A stretch of 64,000 bases of DNA. It comes from Schaalia odontolytica. Lineage in GTDB: Bacteria; Actinomycetota; Actinomycetes; Actinomycetales; Actinomycetaceae. Positions 54,813 through 62,336 of the stretch are shown here, in pieces. The stretch lies in assembly GCF_024584435.1 (NCBI RefSeq), contig NZ_CP102197.1, forward strand, positions 1,674,001 through 1,738,000, in the 5' to 3' direction. The notes below the pieces were generated by a model that saw only the letters and a list, made by a program, of their open reading frames with translations, ran no database searches and was not told where the DNA came from. Numbering within the stretch: the first letter of the stretch is position 1; each line of letters starts with the position of its first letter. The position numbers and the translations under genes are program-made.

Positions 54813-55595
54813 ATGGCACGCGCGGCATTTTTCGACCTGGATAAGACGATCCTCGATACGTCATCGAACGTGGCGCTCTCTGGGCCGTTCATCGAGGCCG
54901 GCCTGATGAGCCGACGCGCCGCCGTCGCCTCCGTGCTGGTTCACCTTCCCTACCTGCTCTCGGGGGCCGACGAGTCGCGCATGCAGCAGATGGCCGACGC
55001 GATGGGACGCATGGCGCGCGGATGGGACGCGGCCTTCCTGGAGGCCACCGTCGAAGACGCCCTCGAGAAAACGATCGCGCCCGTCTGCTACGCCCAGGCG
55101 CTGCAGCGCATCGAGCAGCACAAGCGCGCCGGCGACGTCATCGTTATCGCGTCGGCGTCGGTCGAGCAGGTGGTTCGCCCCATCGCCAAGATGCTCGGAG
55201 CGGACGAGGTTCTGGCCTCGTGCGCGGCCGTCGACGAGGACGGTTGCTTCACGGGCGAGGTCACCCACTTCAACCAGGCGCAGGGGAAGGCGGACGCCTG
55301 CGAGGCACTGGCCGCAGCGCGCGGATGGGATCTCACCCAGTGCTACGCCTACTCGGATTCCGTGTCGGACGCGCCTCTGCTACGCCTGGTCGGGCACCCC
55401 TTCGCCGTCAATCCGGACCGTGCCCTGCGGGAGATGGCTGAGAACGAGGGCTGGCCGATCCTGACCTTCATGTCCACGGTCCGGGTGCTACCCCGGCGGG
55501 TTCCCACGGCTGCGAAGATCGCGCTTCCCTTCGCTGCGGGCGTCGCCACGGGCGTGGCTGCCTGCGCGCTCGTGCGTCGCCGCTTGGGCCGCTAG
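54813..55595 (+). CDS. HAD-superfamily phosphatase, SerB-like
   Basis: The 260 residues show the HAD motif I AAFFDLDKTILDTSSN, motif II VIVIASASVEQVVRPIAKML, and motif III/IV with YAYSDSVSDAPLLRLVGHPF. A hydrophobic C-terminal segment (LPFAAGVATGVAACAL) followed by basic residues suggests membrane association. The homologue in M. tuberculosis (Rv3661) is likewise divergent from the Ssd gene. Phosphoserine phosphatase-like activity is possible, but the substrate is not shown by sequence. GGAG precedes the ATG at 54813. Confidence 0.87.
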   Translation: MARAAFFDLDKTILDTSSNVALSGPFIEAGLMSRRAAVASVLVHLPYLLSGADESRMQQMADAMGRMARGWDAAFLEATVEDALEKTIAPVCYAQALQRIEQHKRAGDVIVIASASVEQVVRPIAKMLGADEVLASCAAVDEDGCFTGEVTHFNQAQGKADACEALAAARGWDLTQCYAYSDSVSDAPLLRLVGHPFAVNPDRALREMAENEGWPILTFMSTVRVLPRRVPTAAKIALPFAAGVATGVAACALVRRRLGR

Positions 55596-56428
55596 GCGAG
55601 CCTTCCCGCCTGGACGTGCCGGGCGACGTCGCGACCCACCCGTGCGCCGTAGACGACGCCCGCACAGTAGTGGGTGATCCACCTGGCCAGGCCTGCCTCG
55701 TCCGCGCTGACCCACCCCGCCAGGGCGCGGCCCGCTCGAGCCGGGTCCACCGCATCGTACGCTCCCGGCACGCACACGCCGGTGGGGTCGACGCCCCTCG
55801 TGACGAGGATCCACCGCGCCACGCCCGCGCCCACCGCGCACGAGGCCGGCTCGAAGACGCGCCGGAACCGGAAGTGTGCGCTCAGGGCAGCCGCGACCGC
55901 GAGCGCGGGCGCATCGCAGCGCGCGTAGGCGAGGGCGGGGGCCAGGAGGGAGGGATCCGTTGGGACGGCGACGGAGGACGTGGGCACGAGGCCGACCGCG
56001 ACCAAGGCCGAGCACGCGTCTCGGTGCAGTCCGGCGATGAGAGACGGGAGGGGCACAGAGGGGGTGCGCGGGCGGGCGGCAGATCGGGCGTTGAGCGGGG
56101 GGAAGCGCGACGCGAGGCTCCACTGGGAGCGCCAGATGCCGCACGCGAGGGCGGACGCCGGGTCCGAGGAGGGGCCGCCTCGATCACTCATGGACGCGGC
56201 TCGCACGTCGTCGACGCTCGTGCGCGCTCCTTCGATGATCGCCAGGGCGGCCGCCTCGCGGATGGATGCCTCGGCGCGTGCTTCCTGCCAGCCGCGACGC
56301 AGACCCTCGGAGAAACGCAGGTCGGCGAGGGAGGCGTGAGCCTCCTCCATCGCGGAGGCGACGTCGGCGCGCGCGGCCGCGGCGCGCAGGATGCCAGGCG
56401 CCGGATCGACGAGGGCTTCGATACTCAC
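55592..56428 (-). CDS. Conserved hypothetical protein (Rv3662c-like by position)
   Basis: The 278-residue Ala/Arg-rich soluble protein has no recognised domain. Readable stretches include IEALVDPAPGILRAAAARAD, AIIEGARTSVDDVRAASMSD, LACGIWRSQWSLASRFPPLN and WILVTRGVDPTGVCVPGAYD. It overlaps the 3' end of the HAD gene by 4 bases, convergent, as Rv3662c follows Rv3661 in mycobacteria. I propose homology by position and character only. Confidence 0.65.
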   Translation of the reverse strand: MSIEALVDPAPGILRAAAARADVASAMEEAHASLADLRFSEGLRRGWQEARAEASIREAAALAIIEGARTSVDDVRAASMSDRGGPSSDPASALACGIWRSQWSLASRFPPLNARSAARPRTPSVPLPSLIAGLHRDACSALVAVGLVPTSSVAVPTDPSLLAPALAYARCDAPALAVAAALSAHFRFRRVFEPASCAVGAGVARWILVTRGVDPTGVCVPGAYDAVDPARAGRALAGWVSADEAGLARWITHYCAGVVYGARVGRDVARHVQAGRLA

Positions 56429-56445
56429 CCCTCTACACTAGGGGC

Positions 56446-57375
56446 ATGACGCTTCTGCAGCATCGAAACTTCTCCGCGCGCCTGCGCTCGGGTCTGTTCG
56501 CGTTCTTTTTCGCACCGATGTCCCTCGTGTTCCTGGGGTCGTCAATGGTCGACGTGCAGGCCCTCGCCGCCGTCGGCCAACCGCTGGCGTCCGTGGAAGG
56601 CCTGATCGGCATGGCGCTGGCGTCACTGTTGCTGGCGCTCATCGCACTCAACTGTGAGGAGTCCAGCGCGGGCATGGTGGTCACGTTCGCATGGTCGATC
56701 GCGGTGGGGGTCGCCCAGCTTGCGGGGGTCGCCCGCATCCCGCTGCTGATGAGGTCATCCGTGGGCTCCAGTGACATGGCCGCCGGGGTCGCTTGGTGCC
56801 TGTATCCGGCGTGTCTGTCGCTGATGCTCGGGGCGTGCGCGCTGACGATTAAGTCGGTGCGTGTTCGGGCGGGGAAGGAAACGCGCATGCCACTGGCGCG
56901 CGTACACCGCCACGCCTTTGGGACAACGGTTGCCATTCCCGCGGCCATCGCGGCGGGATTCTTGATGATCGTCGCCGCTCCCTCCGATTCGACGAACGTG
57001 GCGGCCATGGGCCTGGAGGGGGTGCTCGCCACCTACACGACGCCCCCGTGGTTTGCCCTGGCCGCGGCCCTCGCCCTCGCCCTCGTCGCGGTGAGCGCAC
57101 GCTGGTCGATTACGGGCGCTCAGGTGGCGGCGTGGATCGTTCTCGTGCTTCCCGCCTACGTGGTGCTTCCGGTGTGGGCCTCCCTCACGGGAAACGTGAT
57201 CGTTCCGGGTACCTCGATCATCACCAGGATAGCCCTGGCGTCTCCGCCGCTGGCGGCGCTCGGAATGGCGACGGGTTGCGCGTCCCTGGGGGTCTTCTGG
57301 GCTCGCCTACGTGCCGCAAAGATTCGGGATTCCGCGGCGGAATCGACGGCGAATGAGGGGCCTGCCGGGAACTAA
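56446..57375 (+). CDS. Multi-pass membrane protein of unknown function
   Basis: The 309-residue protein has about seven to eight hydrophobic segments (LFAFFFAPMSLVFLGSSMVD, GLIGMALASLLLALIALNCE, WFALAAALALALVAVSARW, and more). Charged loops are short. It does not match a family I recognise. The ATG at 56446 lies 18 bp from the divergent hypothetical gene. It stands 54 bp before the next gene and may be co-transcribed. Confidence 0.65.
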   Translation: MTLLQHRNFSARLRSGLFAFFFAPMSLVFLGSSMVDVQALAAVGQPLASVEGLIGMALASLLLALIALNCEESSAGMVVTFAWSIAVGVAQLAGVARIPLLMRSSVGSSDMAAGVAWCLYPACLSLMLGACALTIKSVRVRAGKETRMPLARVHRHAFGTTVAIPAAIAAGFLMIVAAPSDSTNVAAMGLEGVLATYTTPPWFALAAALALALVAVSARWSITGAQVAAWIVLVLPAYVVLPVWASLTGNVIVPGTSIITRIALASPPLAALGMATGCASLGVFWARLRAAKIRDSAAESTANEGPAGN

Positions 57376-57429
57376 TGCGCGCGAGCGTCCGCTAGGCTCG
57401 TAATATGTGGGCAGAAACAAGGAGGAAGC

Positions 57430-59742
57430 ATGTCCGAGAACGACTTTGATGTCCAGCGTCAGCGCGCCCAGGACGAGCGCGACGACCTGGTGCTCACCGG
57501 CGAGGAGATCGAGCTGCCGGGTGAGGACTCCGACGCCTCGGCGATCATCGGCGAGTCCAGCGCGCCCATTCACACGGGCGAGATCGAGTCGGTCGCGATC
57601 GGCGGCCTGACCGGACGGGTTCCGGCGGCTGCTCCGCTCAAGCCCGCGATCGAGGATCGTATCTCGACGGGCGAACTTCCCGTCGTCCCGCCCGTAGCCG
57701 GCGCCACCGACGCTTCCTCCGACGACACGGAGACGGCGGCCGAGGCCGCGCGAGAGCAGGCAGATGCGCCCGCCCCGGACTCGCCCGCAGACGAGCCGGA
57801 CTCTCCCGCTCCCACGCCTTCCGCCGAATCGGAGCCCTCGGAGGAGCCCACCCCGAGCGTTGAGGCCTCCGCCGACGCTTCCGGTCACGCCGAGGCCGAT
57901 GCTTCCGATGAGAGCCCAGAGCCGGAACCCGCAGGCAACGCCCCGGCCGAAGACGCTGAGACCCGGGCGACTCCGGGTAGCCCGGTGTCCTCCGCGGGAT
58001 CGCCCGTGACGGAGGGGTCCGCCTCGCCGAACGAGGAACCCGCAGCGGTCGAGGAGTCCCCCGCCGAGCAGGCCTCCATCGAAGAGACTGCGTCCCTGCC
58101 AACCCCGGAACCTTCGGCTCCGGCGAGCGGTGCCCGGGAAACACCGGCATCACCCATCGAGACGCAGAGCGCCCCCTCCGACGCTTCCTCACCGGATTCA
58201 CGCCGCGAAGCCTCTGAACCCACAGAGAAGGCCGTTGAGCCCGCCGGGCAGGCCGGTGAGTCCACAGAACAGGCCGGTAAGCCCGCGGAACAGGCCGGTA
58301 AGCCCGCGGAACAGGCCGGTAAGCCCGCGGAGCAGGCCGGTGAGCCCGCGGAGCAGGCCGAGGACGCTACGACGGACGCCTCCCCCACGGACGTTCCCTT
58401 CTCATCGCTGGACACCTCGACACGCGAGGACGATGCGTCGACCGACGAGGCCACCGAAGACGCGGGCCATGCGGGAGGAGCCGCGGCGGAGGATCCCGGC
58501 GATGCGGCGCCGACGCATTCGCCCGTGATGACCCCCGCGCAGGCCGCCGCCATGCTGGGGTTGAATCTGGATGCCGCCCAGGATCGGCAGGCACCCAAGG
58601 CCACGACGGAAGCTCCCTCGACGCACTCCGAGGCGACTTCCCCCGACGCGCAGGCGCCGACAGAAGACGCATCGGGCGAGATCGGCGGCGCGGCCGCCAC
58701 TCACTCGCTGCCCTCACGCCGCACGATTATCTTCGGCGACGAGCCCCCCGCAGCCTCGATCCCGCCGCTGGCCTCGTCGCCGACCGAGACGACCGCCGTG
58801 CGCGAGAACGCCGCCCTGCGCCCGTACCCCGCGGCCGACACCGCCGCCACGCAGGAGGAATCCACGGCGGGCGACGCACCGGCCTCCTTGACACGCGACG
58901 CCGATCCACTCCCCGCGCGAGACGCCGCGGGTTCGCCCGACACGGCCGGGGCAGACGAGACGACTCAGCTGCCCACCCACCCAGCCCCCGCCTCGTACTC
59001 CTTCGAGGATCAGGACGCCGCCGAGGCCGCCCGCCCGCGCCGCCGCTCGGTGCTTGCCGACGGCGACCGCGAAGCCGCGACGCTAGCCGCCATCGCGTCG
59101 GCAGGGCGCAGTGGGACGAACGCGGGCGGCGAGGCGCGCCTCGACGACGAGCTCTTTTCAGCTGCCCCGCAGGTCACGGAGATGCCCTCGCGGACGGGCG
59201 CTCACTGGATCTCGTTCCTGGGCTTCCTGCTCCTGACGCCCGTCGCTTGGTTCCTGGCCGCCGACGCCGGAGCCCGCATGACGCTGGCCGATTCCGCCCC
59301 CATGTACACGGGCATCGCCTCCTTCCAGGCGCTCGGCGAGCTGGCGGGCACCGTGCTCGTCTGCGTCATCCTCTTCGCCCTGGCGCGCCGTTCGTCCTTG
59401 GGCGCGTGGATCATGGGGGTCCTCACGCTCGCTGCCGGGCTGCCGTGGGTTCTCGCACCCGGCGTCACGGCCTCGTCGCTGCTGGGCGCGCTGACCTCAC
59501 TGAGCCAGACCGGTCCGGTGGGCGCCAACCTGATGCACCACCTGCAGGCCTCCGGGTACTCCGGCCGCTTCGTCGTGGTGGGCGCGCTCCTCATGGGCGT
59601 CGCCTACGTCTCTCACTCGGCGCGCCGCGCCGGTCGCGCCGAGGAGGCACTGCGCACCTCGCTGGAGACCACCAACCCCGCGGAGGCCTTCTACTCCAAG
59701 CGCGCCCGCAAGCGCGCTGCGAAAGACACCGGCCGCAAGTGA
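57430..59742 (+). CDS. Large acidic low-complexity protein with C-terminal membrane domain
   Basis: The 770-residue protein is not recognised. The N-terminal ~75 residues contain DLVLTGEEIELPGEDSDASA. Residues ~95-570 are Ala/Glu/Pro/Ser/Thr-rich and probably disordered, with a heptad-like tandem repeat (EQAGKPAEQAGKPAEQAGKP). The last ~200 residues hold about four membrane helices (HWISFLGFLLLTPVAWFLA and others) and a basic tail (SKRARKRAAKDTGRK). The long cytosolic disordered part joined to a small membrane domain suggests a scaffold or division/wall-associated factor; this is inference. It overlaps the next start by GTGA. Confidence 0.6.
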   Translation: MSENDFDVQRQRAQDERDDLVLTGEEIELPGEDSDASAIIGESSAPIHTGEIESVAIGGLTGRVPAAAPLKPAIEDRISTGELPVVPPVAGATDASSDDTETAAEAAREQADAPAPDSPADEPDSPAPTPSAESEPSEEPTPSVEASADASGHAEADASDESPEPEPAGNAPAEDAETRATPGSPVSSAGSPVTEGSASPNEEPAAVEESPAEQASIEETASLPTPEPSAPASGARETPASPIETQSAPSDASSPDSRREASEPTEKAVEPAGQAGESTEQAGKPAEQAGKPAEQAGKPAEQAGEPAEQAEDATTDASPTDVPFSSLDTSTREDDASTDEATEDAGHAGGAAAEDPGDAAPTHSPVMTPAQAAAMLGLNLDAAQDRQAPKATTEAPSTHSEATSPDAQAPTEDASGEIGGAAATHSLPSRRTIIFGDEPPAASIPPLASSPTETTAVRENAALRPYPAADTAATQEESTAGDAPASLTRDADPLPARDAAGSPDTAGADETTQLPTHPAPASYSFEDQDAAEAARPRRRSVLADGDREAATLAAIASAGRSGTNAGGEARLDDELFSAAPQVTEMPSRTGAHWISFLGFLLLTPVAWFLAADAGARMTLADSAPMYTGIASFQALGELAGTVLVCVILFALARRSSLGAWIMGVLTLAAGLPWVLAPGVTASSLLGALTSLSQTGPVGANLMHHLQASGYSGRFVVVGALLMGVAYVSHSARRAGRAEEALRTSLETTNPAEAFYSKRARKRAAKDTGRK
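58234..58360. repeat. 21-bp tandem repeat inside the acidic protein gene
   Basis: GAACAGGCCGGTAAGCCCGC and close variants recur every 21 bp for about six units, coding for EQAGKPA/EQAGEPA. Being in frame, slippage would change length only. Confidence 0.85.
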
Positions 59743-60635
59743 CGACGCTGATCCCCGCCAGCGCGATCGAGCTTGAGGGCCCCTGGACTCACCGCCACGT
59801 GAGCGCCGGCGGCGCCACCTTCCACGTCGCGGACATGGGCGAGGACATGGACCATGCGCTCGTCCTGCTCCACGGGTTCCCCGAGCACTGGTGGGCGTGG
59901 CGCGATGTCCTTCCGGTTTTGGCCGGGCGCACGCCCCGAGTCTTTGCCCTGGATCTGCGCGGCTTCGGCACCTCCGATCTGACACGCGGGGAGTGCGACC
60001 TGAGGCAGATGGCAAGCGACGTCATCGGAGTTGTCCGCGCCCTGGGCGTCTCCTCGTTTTCCGTCGCCGGCATGGGCATCGGCGGCACCGTCGCGTGGAT
60101 GATCGGGGCGCTCAGCCCGCTGGAGCTGCGGTCGGTCGCCGTCCTGTCCGCCCCGCACCCCCTCGGGATCCAGCCCATTGTCGGCCGTGCGCCCTGGGCG
60201 GGGGGCCGCGTCCTGCGGGGGAGGCTCACGCTCCCAACCGGCAGGGAGCGATCGCTCCACAAGGGCTCGCTCGTGACCACGATGTACCGCGCGTGGGCCT
60301 CGCCCGCGAGCGTTGAGGCGCTGGTGTCCCAGTCGGGCCCCTACCGCGCCGCCCTGCGCCGTCCCTTCGCCGCTCACACGGCGTTGCGCGGCTTCACTTC
60401 CGCTCGCCGCCTCTCCCGATCGGTCAAACGCACCTTGTCGGAGCCGCTGCGGGTTCCCGTCCTCTCGCTTGTCGGCCACGATGACGGCGCCTGGTCCTCG
60501 CTCGATCATGCCGCCGACGCGCAGTTTGTCAACGCTCCACTGACACAGATTGTCATTCGCGAGGCCGGGCATTTCCTCCCCGAGGAGGCGCCGAAAGACG
60601 TCGCCGAGGCCCTCGCAAGGCACATCGGCGCATAG
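59739..60635 (+). CDS. Alpha/beta-hydrolase fold protein lacking the nucleophile
   Basis: The 298 residues resemble epoxide hydrolase/haloalkane-type hydrolases: LVLLHGFPEHWWAWRDVLPV with the HGFP oxyanion loop, VFALDLRGFGTSDLTRGE, and REAGHFLPEEAP with the catalytic His near 281. The nucleophile elbow, normally G-x-Ser/Asp-x-G, reads SVAGMGIGGTVAW, with Gly at the nucleophile position (residue 113). The protein may therefore be inactive as a hydrolase. The GTG overlaps the preceding stop, so it is coupled to the acidic membrane protein gene. Confidence 0.82.
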   Translation: MTTLIPASAIELEGPWTHRHVSAGGATFHVADMGEDMDHALVLLHGFPEHWWAWRDVLPVLAGRTPRVFALDLRGFGTSDLTRGECDLRQMASDVIGVVRALGVSSFSVAGMGIGGTVAWMIGALSPLELRSVAVLSAPHPLGIQPIVGRAPWAGGRVLRGRLTLPTGRERSLHKGSLVTTMYRAWASPASVEALVSQSGPYRAALRRPFAAHTALRGFTSARRLSRSVKRTLSEPLRVPVLSLVGHDDGAWSSLDHAADAQFVNAPLTQIVIREAGHFLPEEAPKDVAEALARHIGA

Positions 60636-60681
60636 GTTCGACACCACATATTTCATTAGACGGCTCACACAACTCGCCGAA

Positions 60682-60695
60682 TGAAACGCATTTCA
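60682..60695. promoter_or_regulatory. Dyad TGAAA-n4-TTTCA and promoter region of crp
   Basis: TGAAA and TTTCA flank CGCA at 60682-60695, followed by CATAAT at 60710-60715, a plausible -10 element, about 110 bases before the crp start. A standard -35 was not found, and there is no clear TGTGA-n6-TCACA Crp/GlxR box. Confidence 0.4.
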
Positions 60696-60823
60696 CCTGA
60701 TAGATAGGGCATAATGGTGTGACACGCGGTACCTCCTAGTGAGCGGTGCAACACAGGGGACTCGCCGCGCAGTCCAAATCGAACGCCCGAGCAATCGGGA
60801 ACGAGCGGAAGGAGCTTCTCACC

Positions 60824-61507
60824 ATGATCGGTGACGGCAACTTCATCAGCCAGGTGCCGCTGTTCGGTGGCCTTGATGATGCACAGCAGGTGTCCCTCCA
60901 GCAGAAGATGGGTCACACGACCCTGCGTCGCGGGGAGACCCTCTTCGACGAGGGGGATCTCGGCGATCGCCTCTACATCGTGACCGAAGGCAAGGTCAAG
61001 CTTGGCCACACCTCCAGCGACGGCCGCGAATCGCTGCTCGCGGTCCTGGGCCCCGGGGAAATCATCGGCGAGCTCACGCTCTTCGATCCGGGTCCGCGCT
61101 CAACGACGGCGACGGCCGTCTCTCCGGCGTCGCTCCTTTACCTGGAGCACGAGGACCTGATGCACGTGCTCGACACCAACCCCACCCTCGCCAAGCACAT
61201 GCTGCGTGCCCTCGCCCAGCGCCTGCGCCGCACCAACGAATCCCTGTCGGATCTGGTGTTCTCCGACGTTCCGGGCCGCGTCGCCAAGGCCCTTCTGGAT
61301 CTTGCGGACCGCTTCGGCACGGCGACGGACAAGGGCGTGCACGTGCCTCACGACCTCACGCAGGAGGAGCTGGCCCAGCTGGTCGGCGCCTCGCGCGAAA
61401 CCGTCAACAAGTCCCTGGCGGACTTCGTGTCTCGAGGCTGGATCCGACTGGAGGGTCGCGCGGTGACCCTCCTCGATGTTGATCGCCTCGCTCGTCGCGC
61501 TCGCTGA
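60824..61507 (+). CDS. crp: Crp/GlxR-family cAMP receptor-type regulator
   Basis: It is a global transcription regulator. The 227 residues have an N-terminal cyclic-nucleotide domain (SQVPLFGGLDDAQQVSLQQK, LFDEGDLGDRLYIVTEGKVK, GPGEIIGELTLFDPGPRSTT, the phosphate-binding cassette) and a C-terminal winged helix (HDLTQEELAQLVGASRETVN, KSLADFVSRGWIRLEGR). GGAAGGAGCTTCTCACC precedes the ATG. Its place before DUF4177, whiB and the penicillin-binding protein gene parallels Rv3676. Name GlxR is used in corynebacteria. Confidence 0.95.
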   Translation: MIGDGNFISQVPLFGGLDDAQQVSLQQKMGHTTLRRGETLFDEGDLGDRLYIVTEGKVKLGHTSSDGRESLLAVLGPGEIIGELTLFDPGPRSTTATAVSPASLLYLEHEDLMHVLDTNPTLAKHMLRALAQRLRRTNESLSDLVFSDVPGRVAKALLDLADRFGTATDKGVHVPHDLTQEELAQLVGASRETVNKSLADFVSRGWIRLEGRAVTLLDVDRLARRAR

Positions 61508-61521
61508 CCCTCGCTTCTAGC

Positions 61522-61557
61522 GCTGTGGGCCGACACCTGACGGTGTCGGCCCACAGC
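61522..61557. terminator. Strong bidirectional terminator hairpin
   Basis: GCTGTGGGCCGACACC and GGTGTCGGCCCACAGC form a perfect 16-bp stem around TGAC. It separates crp from the convergent whiB-DUF4177 unit. Confidence 0.85.
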
Positions 61558-61633
61558 AGTATCCGCGCGTGTCCCCGACGATGCCGGGAGAAAACGGCGG
61601 CAGCGCGCCGACCACAGGGCCGCGGCGCTGGCA

Positions 61634-61813
61634 TCAGTTCTGAATCGGAGCGGATTCCTCGATCGGGCGCTTGAGGTATGCGACCAGGTTCTCGGAGCCG
61701 GTGGGACCGGGGACCACCTGGACGAGCTCCCACCCGTCGGCGCCCCACTGGTCAAGAATTGCCTTCGTCGCGTGCGTGAGCAGCGGAATCGTTGAGTATT
61801 CCCATTGAGTCAT
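61634..61813 (-). CDS. DUF4177 family small protein
   Basis: This 59-residue gene is easily missed because of its size. It reads MTQWEYSTIPLLTHATKAIL, QWGADGWELVQVVPGP and NLVAYLKRPIEESAPIQN: the WEY...WG.DGWELV..V signature of DUF4177. AGGATGACACC precedes the ATG, which overlaps the whiB stop (ATGA), so it is translated with whiB. A short DUF4177-like protein is also found near crp in mycobacteria. The function is unknown. Confidence 0.88.
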   Translation of the reverse strand: MTQWEYSTIPLLTHATKAILDQWGADGWELVQVVPGPTGSENLVAYLKRPIEESAPIQN

Positions 61814-62169
61814 GGTGTCATCCTACCCGCCATCTGAGGTCGCACGTAAGACAGGACCTTCGGAACGTGGGGGCTTCGCAGCTCATGGGCGAGGGGTTCA
61901 TCAGAGGAACGCAGCCACTCCAACCAGTTCTCGGCGTGCGGATAGTGGCGCAGTATCGCCCTACGCTCCCTCTCCGTCAGGCCTCCCCACACGCCGTAGT
62001 TCGCCTCGGACTGGAGAGCATCCGCCAGACACTCGAGACGAACCTCGCACTCGTAGCAGCGCATGCGGACCTGACGCTGCGATGCACCCTGCACGAACAG
62101 CACGTCCGGCTCGACGGACGCGCACAGAGCGCGCGCGACCCAGCTCTGGTCATCGCCGTACGTTGACAT
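61810..62169 (-). CDS. whiB4: WhiB-family iron-sulfur regulator
   Basis: It is an actinobacterial [4Fe-4S] redox-sensing transcription factor. From the ATG at 62169 (GTGGAGTTCGCG upstream) the 119 residues have four cysteines at 16, 38, 41 and 47 (C-x21-C-x2-C-x5-C), then the turn GVWGGLTERERRAILRHYPH. The C-terminus is longer than minimal WhiB. A GTG at 62217 would add 16 residues. It is divergent from the penicillin-binding protein gene exactly as whiB4 is from ponA2 in M. tuberculosis, so I name it whiB4 by synteny. Confidence 0.88.
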   Translation of the reverse strand: MSTYGDDQSWVARALCASVEPDVLFVQGASQRQVRMRCYECEVRLECLADALQSEANYGVWGGLTERERRAILRHYPHAENWLEWLRSSDEPLAHELRSPHVPKVLSYVRPQMAGRMTP

Positions 62170-62336
62170 CGCGAACTCCACTTCACTCAACTCCGAGTCC
62201 TCCTTGTGACCATACACACATGCCGTTACGGGTGCAAACGGTGCGACAACCGATTATTGGTCTGCGGGTGACCGATCATGCAGTTTTTCAGCTGCGCTGC
62301 ACGCCGGATAGGCGGAGCGCCACGTAAGCTAGGAGT

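Noticed and set aside
60700..60740. Crp/GlxR autoregulatory site in the crp promoter
   Set aside because: TGTGA is present at about 60718 but the second half-site TCACA is missing at the correct spacing.
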